Of a stretch of DNA of 64,000 bases, positions 18,916-26,309 are shown piece by piece. Below the pieces are notes generated by a model. It saw nothing but the letters and a program-made list of their open reading frames with translations, searched no databases and had not been told where the DNA came from. A program made the translations under genes and the position numbers. How positions within the stretch are numbered: position 1 is the first letter of the stretch; every line of letters starts with the position of its first letter. Source of the DNA: Hoeflea sp. (GTDB lineage Bacteria > Pseudomonadota > Alphaproteobacteria > Rhizobiales > Rhizobiaceae); contig JAHRFE010000027.1 in assembly GCA_019084245.1 (NCBI GenBank), positions 310,001-374,000 of the forward strand, given 5' to 3'.

Positions 18916-19518
18916 TTAGCGCGCGGCTTCGTACATCTCGGCCACGTGATCCCAGTTGATGAGATTGTCGACGAAGGCTTCGAGATATTTCGGCCGGGCG
19001 TTGCGGTAGTCGATGTAGTAGCTGTGCTCCCACACGTCGCAGCCCAGAATCGGCGATGCGCCATGCATCAGCGGGTTCTCGCCATTCGGCGTCTTCATGA
19101 TTTCGAGCTTGCCGCCCTTGACTGCGAGCCAGGCCCAGCCGGAGCCGAACTGGCCGACGCCGGCCGCGATGAAATCGCCCTTGAACTTGTCGAAGCCGCC
19201 GAGATCGGACTCGATCGCCTTCTCGAGCGCGCCCGGCACCTTGGAGCCGCCGCCGCCCTTCTTCATCCACTGCCAGAAATGCAGATGGTTGTAGTGCTGG
19301 CCGACATTGTTGATCAGGCCGGCGTTCTTCTCGTCAAAGGCTGCCTTGCAGATCTCTTCGAGCGACTTGCCGGCGAGCGGGCTGCCTTCAAGCAGTTCAT
19401 TGCCCTTGGTGACATAGGCCTGGTGGTGCTTGTCGTGGTGGAATTCGAGCGTTTCGCGCGACATGTAGGGCGCAAGTGCATCGTAATCATAGGGCAGGGC
19501 TGGCAGTTCGAGGGCCAT
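18916..19518 (-). CDS. sodB: Superoxide dismutase, Fe/Mn family
   Basis: A 200-residue cytoplasmic enzyme that converts superoxide to oxygen and hydrogen peroxide. The four metal ligands are visible: His in LEFHHDKHHQAYV, His in QHYNHLHFWQW, and Asp and His in GCDVWEHSYYIDY. GGSKVPGALEKAIESDLGG and the FGSGWAWL segment are typical of the iron-type rhizobial enzyme, though metal preference cannot be settled by eye. The start MALELPALPYDYDAL has AGGAG upstream. A clear intrinsic terminator follows. Confidence 0.96.
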   Translation of the reverse strand: MALELPALPYDYDALAPYMSRETLEFHHDKHHQAYVTKGNELLEGSPLAGKSLEEICKAAFDEKNAGLINNVGQHYNHLHFWQWMKKGGGGSKVPGALEKAIESDLGGFDKFKGDFIAAGVGQFGSGWAWLAVKGGKLEIMKTPNGENPLMHGASPILGCDVWEHSYYIDYRNARPKYLEAFVDNLINWDHVAEMYEAAR

Positions 19519-19634
19519 GGGTCTCTCCTCATGTGTGATTGTTCGCGGGGCTTGTCTGCCCCGGCATGCAACGCAACATAGGCTTGCGTGCTCCAGCAGG
19601 CAACGGGGCAGCGGCAAAAAGGTTCCTTGCGCCG

Positions 19635-19848
19635 CCCCTCATCCGTCTCGACGCTCGCGCGTCGATCCACCTTCTCCCACGAAGGGAGAAGGAAGGGGCC
19701 CCGGTTCCGGATCTCGCCTTGCCCCCAGCCACCATGCCTGGCCCGGCATCGCGGTGAGTAGTCATCGGTTGTGCAAAAGCGCTGCCGCTCGCGCCTGCCT
19801 CCCTTCTCCCTTTGGGAGAAGGTGTCAGCGAAGCTGACGGATGAGGGG
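19635..19848. repeat. Pair of rhizobial-type palindromic repeats (cttctccc class)
   Basis: Two related modules lie in opposite orientation between the SOD and LysE genes: 19635-19692 and 19801-19848. Each contains a cttctccc...gggagaagg hairpin next to a cctcatccgtc / gacggatgagg end, and the internal palindrome acgctcgcgcgt or gtcagcgaagctgac. The same module recurs at 20551-20602 and 26161-26303. They resemble the RIME-type intergenic mosaic elements of rhizobia. The remainder of 19519-19855 holds only the SOD promoter region. Confidence 0.85.
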
Positions 19849-19855
19849 CCCCGCC

Positions 19856-20479
19856 TCAGCGTTCGGCCAGCGCCAGCCTTAGCCCCATCAGCGCGAACAT
19901 CGAGGCGAACGACCGCTTGACCGCCCTGAGCACCCTTGGCCGCGAGATCACATGGTCGCGCGCTTGTGCGGCGAGCAGGCCGTAGAGCACGAAGACGATG
20001 AAGGTGACCGCCATGAACACGCCCGCGAGCCCCAGCATCTGCGTGGTCGCGCCCACGGCGCCGGGGTCGACGAATTGCGGCATGAAGGCCAGGAAGAACA
20101 GCGTCAGCTTCGGATTGAGCAGGTTGATCAGAATGCCCGCGCCGGCGATCCTGAACGGGGTGAACTGCGAAGCGGCCCCCGCCTCGGGCCGGGCCAGCGC
20201 CAGCCCGCCGGTGTCGCGCCACATCTGCCAGGCCATGTAGAAAAGGTAGAGGACGCCGAGATATTTGAGCGTCTGGAAGGCCAGCGCGCTGGTGTGCATC
20301 AGCGCCGCGAGACCGAGCACGGATGCCGCGACATGCGGCACGATCCCCAGCGTGCAGCCGACCGCCGCCATCCCCGCCGCCCGCGCCCCGCCCGTGAGCC
20401 CCGCCGCCAGCGTGTAGATCACCCCGGTCCCGGGGAGAAGCACCACGATCAGCGTGGTGATCAGGAATTCGGGTGTCAT
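19856..20479 (-). CDS. LysE-family amino acid exporter
   Basis: A 207-residue inner membrane protein with six hydrophobic segments in the RhtB/LysE pattern: VVLLPGTGVIYTLAAGLTGGARAAG near the N-terminus contains the PG-P-like signature, and AGAGILINLLNPKLTLFFLAFMPQFV is the conserved NPK segment. Members export amino acids or homoserine lactone-like compounds; the substrate is unknown. It lies between two palindromic repeat loci. Confidence 0.92.
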   Translation of the reverse strand: MTPEFLITTLIVVLLPGTGVIYTLAAGLTGGARAAGMAAVGCTLGIVPHVAASVLGLAALMHTSALAFQTLKYLGVLYLFYMAWQMWRDTGGLALARPEAGAASQFTPFRIAGAGILINLLNPKLTLFFLAFMPQFVDPGAVGATTQMLGLAGVFMAVTFIVFVLYGLLAAQARDHVISRPRVLRAVKRSFASMFALMGLRLALAER

Positions 20480-20550
20480 GCGCGCGGTCTCCGGTGGGGA
20501 TGGCAGGGAGAGTGCCGCTCGCCGGTGGGGCTGTCAATCGGGGCCGCGAT

Positions 20551-20602
20551 TCTCCCTTCTCCCCTCGGGGAGAAGGTGCCGGCGAAGCCGGCGGATGAGG
20601 GG
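20551..20602. repeat. Single palindromic repeat (cttctccc class)
   Basis: One copy of the module also seen at 19635-19848 and 26161-26303: cccttctcccctcggggagaagg, then gccggcgaagccggc, then ggatgagggg. Its end touches the stop codon of the restriction-modification gene (20604). Confidence 0.85.
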
Positions 20603-20603
20603 A

Positions 20604-23600
20604 TCAGCCGCGCCTCGCTCCCTTCATCGCCTCGGTGATCGCAACCGTCTCGACGCTCACCCGCGTTACCCGCGCCAGTAGTTCGATCACGTGCTCCTTG
20701 TAGTCGCTAAAGCGGTAGGTGTTGAATTTCTCGCGGATGGTCGGGTCCTTCGGCGTCTTTTCCTTGTACTGGTCGAGGATCCAGTCGAGTGCGGCGCGGT
20801 TGCCGAGCCGGTAGCTCCAGACCTCGGCCGGAATGCCCGTGAGCTGCGTTTCGCTGTCGAGCCGGATCGTGCCATTGTCATGATCGGATTTGAGCATCGC
20901 CTTGGGGGCCACGCCTGCGTCCCGCGCCCGCTCGTCGGGCTCGTCGATGCGGTCGAGCGGCCATGGCTCCACCGTCTCGTAGCCGATATGCAGCGCCATC
21001 AGACGCTCGCCCCATTCGGCCCAGGCCCAGAAATCCGGATAGAACGGAATGCGCGGAAACTCGCGCTTCAGGTTGATCGCGTATTTTTCCCGGTAGACCG
21101 GATCATGCAGCACGCCATAGACATAATGGAAAATGTCGTCCTTGCTGAGGGCGGCGGGCTTGGCGCCGTGCCTGATCTCCCCCCTTGCGGGGGAGATGTC
21201 GCCGGAGGCGACAGAGGGGGGTATCGCTCCGGATTCAGTGTCTGCGGCGTCACCCCCCTCTGTCTGCTGCGCAGACATCTCCCCCGCAAGGGGGGAGATC
21301 ATTGGCCGCGACATCCCGCCCTTCCCATAGGCCTCCCGGAACCGCTTCAGCGCCCAGTCGGTGATGTTGTCGAGCTTCTCGCCATCCTTGGTGTAGCGGT
21401 AGCGGGGAGCGCAGACAGTGCCAGCAGCAGCGCCAACTAGATGAAGATCTGGTAGATCACACGTACTAAGCGTCATCCAAGGCTTTTGTGCCGAGGGGTC
21501 GCTGAAATTAATCGTATTGTTCTTAACATCTTTATCGACGGGGAAAATTGAGTCCTGTTGATATATACAGTGTGTTAATACACGATCATAGTAAGTGTAG
21601 TATCGAATGAAGGGTCGGTACGTTGCTATTCTTATTTTTCTGTCTTCAAACGTGATAGCAGTGTCATTTCGCATAAATCTTTCAAGTTCTCTAGCCCACT
21701 TGATATCTCGTGATACCCAATCGCCTGATAAATCCTTTTTTGTAGACAGATTCCAGCGCTGCCGCTCACTTTCATAGACATTAATGAAGTACCTGACCTT
21801 TTCTTCTAGGTCGTCTGGATCGTAATCGTACACCCAATTATCGCGGGCTGTGACGATCCCCAACGAAAACAAAGAGAATATAGCTTTATCCTTGGCTCCT
21901 TTCTTGCCCGCTTTCTCCGCCTTGGTTGCCACCGGAATCAGATCATCCCACTCGTTCTCCGTCAGGTTGATCCAGTTGCCGTTCTTGTCCGGCTCCACCC
22001 GCTCGTACTTCACGTGGGATGCCGGGTTGGCCGCGAGCCAGGAGAGCTTGTCCTCCGCCGTGTCCATCTCCGGCCTGCGGACATAGTGGATCTTTGAGCC
22101 CTTGGCGCCCTTGCGCTTGACCATGAAGGCGATCGCCACGCCGGTCTGGATGCCGAAGACATTGTTCTTGGTGCCCGACAGCTTCGGGTTGGCGCGCACG
22201 TCGCCGCCCAGGTCCACCACATAGATGTCGGAGAACTCGTCCGCCACGCATTTGCGGAAGCCGTCGAAGGTGCGGCTGTCGATGAAGGAGCGGTTGGTGA
22301 TAAAAGCCAGCACGCCGTCGTCGTGCAGCCGGTCCGAGGCCCAGCGGTAGAACCGCGCATACATGTCGTAGACCTTGGTCTTCTGCGCGGTCGACCGGCG
22401 GATGTAGCTCGACTTGATCAGCTCGTCGATGCGCTTGTATTCGCGGTTCTTGTTGTTGTCGTTCTCGTTCTGCTGGTTGGCATTGTAGGGCGGGTTGCCG
22501 ATCACCACCGAGATCTTCTTGGAATTCTGCCGCTTCACCCGGGCGATGTTTTCCTCGCTCAGCCCCGAGAACATGTCGTGCTGGTAGCCCGCGCGGATTC
22601 CCAGTCCCGCCACATTGTCGAGCGTGTCGACAAAGCACAGATTGGGGAATTCGGCGAACTGCCCGGTCACCGCCGCATAGGTCGCCTCGATGTTCAAATT
22701 GGCCACGTAATAGGGCAGGATCGCCACCTCGTTGGCGTGCAGCTCGTTCTTGTACTTGTGCGCGAGCTTCAACGGCTGGCCGCGGAAATATTCGATCAGC
22801 TCGCAGATGAAGGTGCCGGTGCCCGTCGCCGGGTCGAGGATTTCCACATGCGGGTCGATCAGCGCCTTGCCGAAATGCTTCTGCGTCAGCCAGTCGGCGC
22901 CCTCGATCATGAACCGCACGATCTCGTTGGGCGTGTAGACCACGCCGAGCCGGTCGGCGGCCTTCGGGTTGTAGACCTTGTAGAAATTCTCGTAGATCAG
23001 CTTGAGGAAGGTCTGCTTTTCGAGGTGGTTCGAGATCTGCGCCGCATTGGCTCGGATCGCCGCGTAATAGGGCTCGAGCGTCTTCAGCGTCTCCTTCTTA
23101 ACCGCCCCGGTGAAGAAGGCGCCCTCGAGCTTGTAGAGCTCCTTGGCGATGTTGTTCTCGCGGTGGAAATCGCTCTCGTTGAACACATGGGCGAAGATCT
23201 CCTCGGTCAGGATATGCTGGATCAGCATCTCCCGCACATCGGCCTCGGTGAGCGTCGGGTTGACCGTTTCCTTGACATGGGCGAGGAACTGCGCCGCCTC
23301 CGCCTGGAACGCGGCATTGCCCGCATAGGCGTCGCTGATCTTGTCGCGCAGCGCATCGAGCACATGTGGCAGGTCGGCCTTGAACAGCTCCACCGCCTTG
23401 CGGAACTCGGCGATCTCCTGCCGCTCGTAGCCGAAGAACAGGTTGAGCAGCTTGAGCAGGTTTTCCGTGTCCGCCATCTTGCAGCGGAACGCCTCCTGCC
23501 GGTGCTGGATCAGCACCGCCTCGTGCGTGTTCTCGTAGATGATGTTGTCCTGCGGATAGCCGCGCGCGCTTTTCTTCGCGATCTCCTCGTCCAGATCGTC

Positions 23601-23852
23601 CTTGGTGTCCTTGGCTTCCCAAAAGCCCAGCGGCACGCGCAGATCATGCAGGATGGTGCCGTCGGGATAGACCTTGGTCTTTTGCCCGGTGGCATATTCC
23701 AGCTCGGCCACGAACAACAGGTTGGTCTGCCGCGCCCAGGCTTTCAGCAGATCCTTGAACGCCTCGCGCACCGTCTGCTCGTTGAGCGACCCCGAGAGTT
23801 TCCTCAGCCGGTCGAGATCGTTCAGAAACTGCTGGACAAGCTGCTGGCTCAT
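20604..23852 (-). CDS. Single-polypeptide restriction-modification enzyme (N6-adenine methyltransferase/endonuclease)
   Basis: A 1,082-residue fused enzyme of type IIG/IIL-like layout. Residues 63-81 (PDGT then WEAKD) match a PD-(D/E)xK nuclease site, D64...E79-x-K81. A helical linker follows, then a gamma-class methyltransferase: motif I DPATGTGTF near 345 and motif IV NPPY near 452. Residues about 650-805 are encoded by distinctly AT-rich DNA and probably include the target-recognition domain. Residues about 851-893 are the translation of a palindromic repeat (21174-21300). There is no helicase domain, unlike type ISP enzymes, and no separate specificity gene. ATG 23852 was chosen; the frame stays open further upstream through repeat DNA. 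Confidence 0.88.
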   Translation of the reverse strand: MSQQLVQQFLNDLDRLRKLSGSLNEQTVREAFKDLLKAWARQTNLLFVAELEYATGQKTKVYPDGTILHDLRVPLGFWEAKDTKDDLDEEIAKKSARGYPQDNIIYENTHEAVLIQHRQEAFRCKMADTENLLKLLNLFFGYERQEIAEFRKAVELFKADLPHVLDALRDKISDAYAGNAAFQAEAAQFLAHVKETVNPTLTEADVREMLIQHILTEEIFAHVFNESDFHRENNIAKELYKLEGAFFTGAVKKETLKTLEPYYAAIRANAAQISNHLEKQTFLKLIYENFYKVYNPKAADRLGVVYTPNEIVRFMIEGADWLTQKHFGKALIDPHVEILDPATGTGTFICELIEYFRGQPLKLAHKYKNELHANEVAILPYYVANLNIEATYAAVTGQFAEFPNLCFVDTLDNVAGLGIRAGYQHDMFSGLSEENIARVKRQNSKKISVVIGNPPYNANQQNENDNNKNREYKRIDELIKSSYIRRSTAQKTKVYDMYARFYRWASDRLHDDGVLAFITNRSFIDSRTFDGFRKCVADEFSDIYVVDLGGDVRANPKLSGTKNNVFGIQTGVAIAFMVKRKGAKGSKIHYVRRPEMDTAEDKLSWLAANPASHVKYERVEPDKNGNWINLTENEWDDLIPVATKAEKAGKKGAKDKAIFSLFSLGIVTARDNWVYDYDPDDLEEKVRYFINVYESERQRWNLSTKKDLSGDWVSRDIKWARELERFMRNDTAITFEDRKIRIATYRPFIRYYTYYDRVLTHCIYQQDSIFPVDKDVKNNTINFSDPSAQKPWMTLSTCDLPDLHLVGAAAGTVCAPRYRYTKDGEKLDNITDWALKRFREAYGKGGMSRPMISPLAGEMSAQQTEGGDAADTESGAIPPSVASGDISPARGEIRHGAKPAALSKDDIFHYVYGVLHDPVYREKYAINLKREFPRIPFYPDFWAWAEWGERLMALHIGYETVEPWPLDRIDEPDERARDAGVAPKAMLKSDHDNGTIRLDSETQLTGIPAEVWSYRLGNRAALDWILDQYKEKTPKDPTIREKFNTYRFSDYKEHVIELLARVTRVSVETVAITEAMKGARRG
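21174..21300. repeat. Palindromic repeat inside the restriction-modification coding sequence
   Basis: Two inverted copies of gatctcccccc-ttgc-gggggagatgtc plus adjoining gacagagggggg are joined by a spacer of about 30 bp. The architecture matches the intergenic copy at 24171-24295. Here it is translated on the minus strand without a stop (ISPLAGEMSAQQTEGG and PPSVASGDISPARGEI). It lies between conserved-looking parts of the protein. Confidence 0.9.
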
Positions 23853-23880
23853 GATTCCCCCGGAAAACTTCCTCCCCCCG

Positions 23881-24148
23881 TTGAACCAGCTTTCGCCTGC
23901 CACCTCAAGGGGAAGGGCGGGGGGCAGACGAGGGCCAGACGAGATCGCTGCACCCCCACCTCCCCCTTGAGGGGAGGTCGGAGAGGCAAGCGCAGCGCAG
24001 GCGATCCGGGTGGGGGTATCGCGCCCCACCGACCCCCACCCGGCTCTGTCGCGCTTCGCGCGCCAGTCGCCGACCTCCCCTCAAGGGGGAGGTGGGCCGC
24101 CATCGCCACCGTTGAACCAGCTTTCGCCTGCCACCTCAAGGGGAAGGG
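23881..24148. repeat. Intergenic repeat cluster (cctccccttgagg class)
   Basis: This 460-bp gap between the restriction-modification gene and arsA is almost entirely repeats. A segment of about 35 bp beginning ttgaaccagctttcgcctgc occurs twice as a direct repeat (23881-23916 and 24112-24148). Between them, inverted modules with cctcccccttgaggggagg (around 23960) and cctcccctcaagggggagg (around 24078) face each other. No gene is seen. Confidence 0.85.
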
Positions 24149-24170
24149 GGGCTTGGCCTTGGCGTTCTCT

Positions 24171-24295
24171 GATCTCCCCCCTTGCGGGGGAGATGTCGGC
24201 GTAGCCGACAGAGGGGGGTAATGCGGCAACCACAGGACTCGCAGCTTCACCCCCCTCTGTCACTTCGTGACATCTCCCCCGCAAGGGGGGAGATC
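24171..24295. repeat. Intergenic palindromic repeat (gatctcccc class)
   Basis: A 125-bp unit made of two inverted arms, each with a gatctcccccc-ttgc-gggggagatgtc hairpin and a gacagagggggg end, separated by a unique spacer of about 30 bp. It is the intergenic counterpart of the element embedded in the coding sequence at 21174-21300. The stop codon of arsA follows 18 bp later. Confidence 0.88.
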
Positions 24296-24312
24296 GGAGA
24301 CTTGCCCGCCTC

Positions 24313-26070
24313 TCAACCCTGCGTCAGCTTCTCAAGCTCGCTCAGGCCCACCGGCGGGGTGGTGCGGAAGCCCAGCAGGTAGGTGCGTTGGGCGAAATCG
24401 GTCCGGACCCGGTCGATCTGGGCGCGCTCGCCCTTGAGCCGCGAGCGCAGCAGCGGGTCGCTTGTGCCGCTTGCCGCCATGCTCTTGTTGATGACCCAGC
24501 CATAGGGTTCGATGCCGGCGCGGCGCAGGTCGTCCTGCAGGGCGCCGGCTTCCGAGACCGGGGTGGTTTCGGGCAGGGCGACGAGGATGACGCGGGTGTA
24601 GTCGGCATCCTGAAGCCGCATCAAGGGCGTGACGACGCGGCCGGGCGCGCCGGGGTCGAGATGCCGGGTCATCTGCCGGTGATAGGCGCCGGTGGCGTCG
24701 AGCAGCAACAGCGTGTGCCCGGTGGGCGCGGTGTCGAGCACCACGAAGGCGCTGCGCGCCTCGGCCACCACCCGCGAGAAGGCATGGAACACCGCCACTT
24801 CCTCGGTGCAGGGCGAGGCCAGGTCCTCGAGCAGCAGGGCCTTGCCCTCGGCATCGAGATCGCGGCCGCGCGAGCCCATGATCTTGTCGATATAGCGTTT
24901 CGTTTCCGCAGCCGGATCGATCCGGTCCACGGTCAGTCCGGCCATCGCGCCGTCGACCACGAAGCTCACATGCGCGGCCGGGTCGGTGGTGGTCAGGTGC
25001 ACCGCCTGGCCGCGGGCGGCGAGCCCCACGGCGATGGCGGCGGCGATGGTGGTCTTGCCGACGCCGCCCTTGCCCATGACCATGACGAGGCCGCGCCCGC
25101 CCGCGGCGATCTCGTCGACCAGCGGCGACAGGCCGGGCAGGTCAAGCGGTTCTTCCTCCGTCTCGGCGGCGGCCGGATGCGGCGTGCCGGGCGTCATCAG
25201 CGCCCTGAGCGCCGGCAGCCCCACCATGTCGAAGCCGAGCAGCGGAAACTCGGCGCGGGGCAGGCCGGCGAGTGTTTCGGGCATCGCCGCCAGCGTCTCC
25301 TCCTGCTCGCGCGCGATGGCTGAAGCCACCGCGTCCGCGTCGCCCGAAGCACGGAACCGCCCGTTGACGGCGAGCATCTGGTTGGACAGCCCAAGCGCGC
25401 TCAATTCGCCCGAGGTCCGCGCCGCCTCTCGGATCGCGCCGCGGTCGGCGCGCGTTACCAGGACAATCGTGGTCCGGGCAGGATCGCCCAGGCACTCAAG
25501 CGCCTCGCGGAACCGGTCCTCCTGCATCTTCAATCCGGAATGCGGCCCCAGGCAGGAGGCGCCGCGTTCGTTGGTTTCCAGAAACCCGGTCCAGGCCTTG
25601 GGCAGGCTCAACAGCCGCAAGGTGTGGCCGGTCGGCGCCGTGTCGAAGATGATGTGGTCAAACTCCGGTGCGTCGCCCGCAAGCAGGCCGACAAATTCAT
25701 CGAACGCCGCGATTTCGGTGGTGCAGGCGCCCGAGAGCTGCTCCCTGACCGTGGATCTTTCCTCGTCATCAGCCTCCGGCCCCAGTTGCTCAAGTACGCG
25801 GGTCCGGTAATCATCCGCCGCCACTTCCGGATCGATGTTCATCGCGAACAGCCCGTCGATGCTCGGGACCGGCGTCGGCGCGTCGGAGAGCGCCACGCCC
25901 AGCATCTCGTCGAGATTGGAGGCAGGGTCGGTGCTGACCAGCAGCACCTTGAGGCCGCGGTCGGCAAGCGCGATGGCGCTGGCGCAACTCAGCGATGTCT
26001 TGCCGACCCCGCCCTTGCCGGTGAAGAACAGGTAGGTGGTGGGCTGATCGAGGGCGCTGAACTGGGTCAT
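24313..26070 (-). CDS. arsA: ArsA-type arsenite/antimonite ATPase (tandem two-domain)
   Basis: A 585-residue ATPase with two homologous halves, each with a deviant Walker A motif (GKGGVGKTS at 18-26; GKGGVGKTT at 333-341), STDPASN / TTDPAAH and DTAPTGHTLRLL / DTAPTGHTLLLL. C116, C173 and C421 align in context with the three metalloid-binding cysteines of E. coli ArsA (113, 172, 422), so activation by As(III)/Sb(III) is plausible. It normally energises the ArsB pump. No arsB, acr3, arsR, arsC or arsD lies in the window. The gene is flanked on both sides by repeat clusters. Confidence 0.93.
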   Translation of the reverse strand: MTQFSALDQPTTYLFFTGKGGVGKTSLSCASAIALADRGLKVLLVSTDPASNLDEMLGVALSDAPTPVPSIDGLFAMNIDPEVAADDYRTRVLEQLGPEADDEERSTVREQLSGACTTEIAAFDEFVGLLAGDAPEFDHIIFDTAPTGHTLRLLSLPKAWTGFLETNERGASCLGPHSGLKMQEDRFREALECLGDPARTTIVLVTRADRGAIREAARTSGELSALGLSNQMLAVNGRFRASGDADAVASAIAREQEETLAAMPETLAGLPRAEFPLLGFDMVGLPALRALMTPGTPHPAAAETEEEPLDLPGLSPLVDEIAAGGRGLVMVMGKGGVGKTTIAAAIAVGLAARGQAVHLTTTDPAAHVSFVVDGAMAGLTVDRIDPAAETKRYIDKIMGSRGRDLDAEGKALLLEDLASPCTEEVAVFHAFSRVVAEARSAFVVLDTAPTGHTLLLLDATGAYHRQMTRHLDPGAPGRVVTPLMRLQDADYTRVILVALPETTPVSEAGALQDDLRRAGIEPYGWVINKSMAASGTSDPLLRSRLKGERAQIDRVRTDFAQRTYLLGFRTTPPVGLSELEKLTQG

Positions 26071-26160
26071 GACGGGCTTTCTGTGGGGGACGGGTGAGAG
26101 CCAGTGTAGAGCGGAACAGGCAGGGACGGCTTGATCTGGGGCAAATTGGACGCCGTCGTC

Positions 26161-26303
26161 TCTCCCTTCTCCCTCAGGGAGAAGGTGTCAGCGAAGCTGA
26201 CGGATGAGGGGGAGCTGCAAACGCTCCAGCCGTCGCCCCCTCATCCGTCTCGCCGCTTGTGCGTCGATCCACCTTCTCCCTGAGGGAGAAGGGAGGCCAA
26301 GAT
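26161..26303. repeat. Paired palindromic repeats (cttctccc class)
   Basis: Two copies face each other: cttctccctcagggagaagg with gtcagcgaagctgac and ggatgaggggg (26161-26212), and the inverted ccctcatccgtc ... cttctccctgagggagaagg (26237-26303). The unique spacer is about 25 bp. It occupies most of the gap between arsA and the TIGR03808-like gene. Confidence 0.87.
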
Positions 26304-26309
26304 CGGGCC

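Noticed and set aside
23853-24029. N-terminal extension of the restriction-modification gene
   Set aside because: The extra codons are translated repeat DNA; MSQQLVQQF at 23852 is the natural start.
23881-24295. Possible CRISPR array
   Set aside because: The repeats are few, of different types, in inverted pairs and without regular spacers; no cas genes are present.
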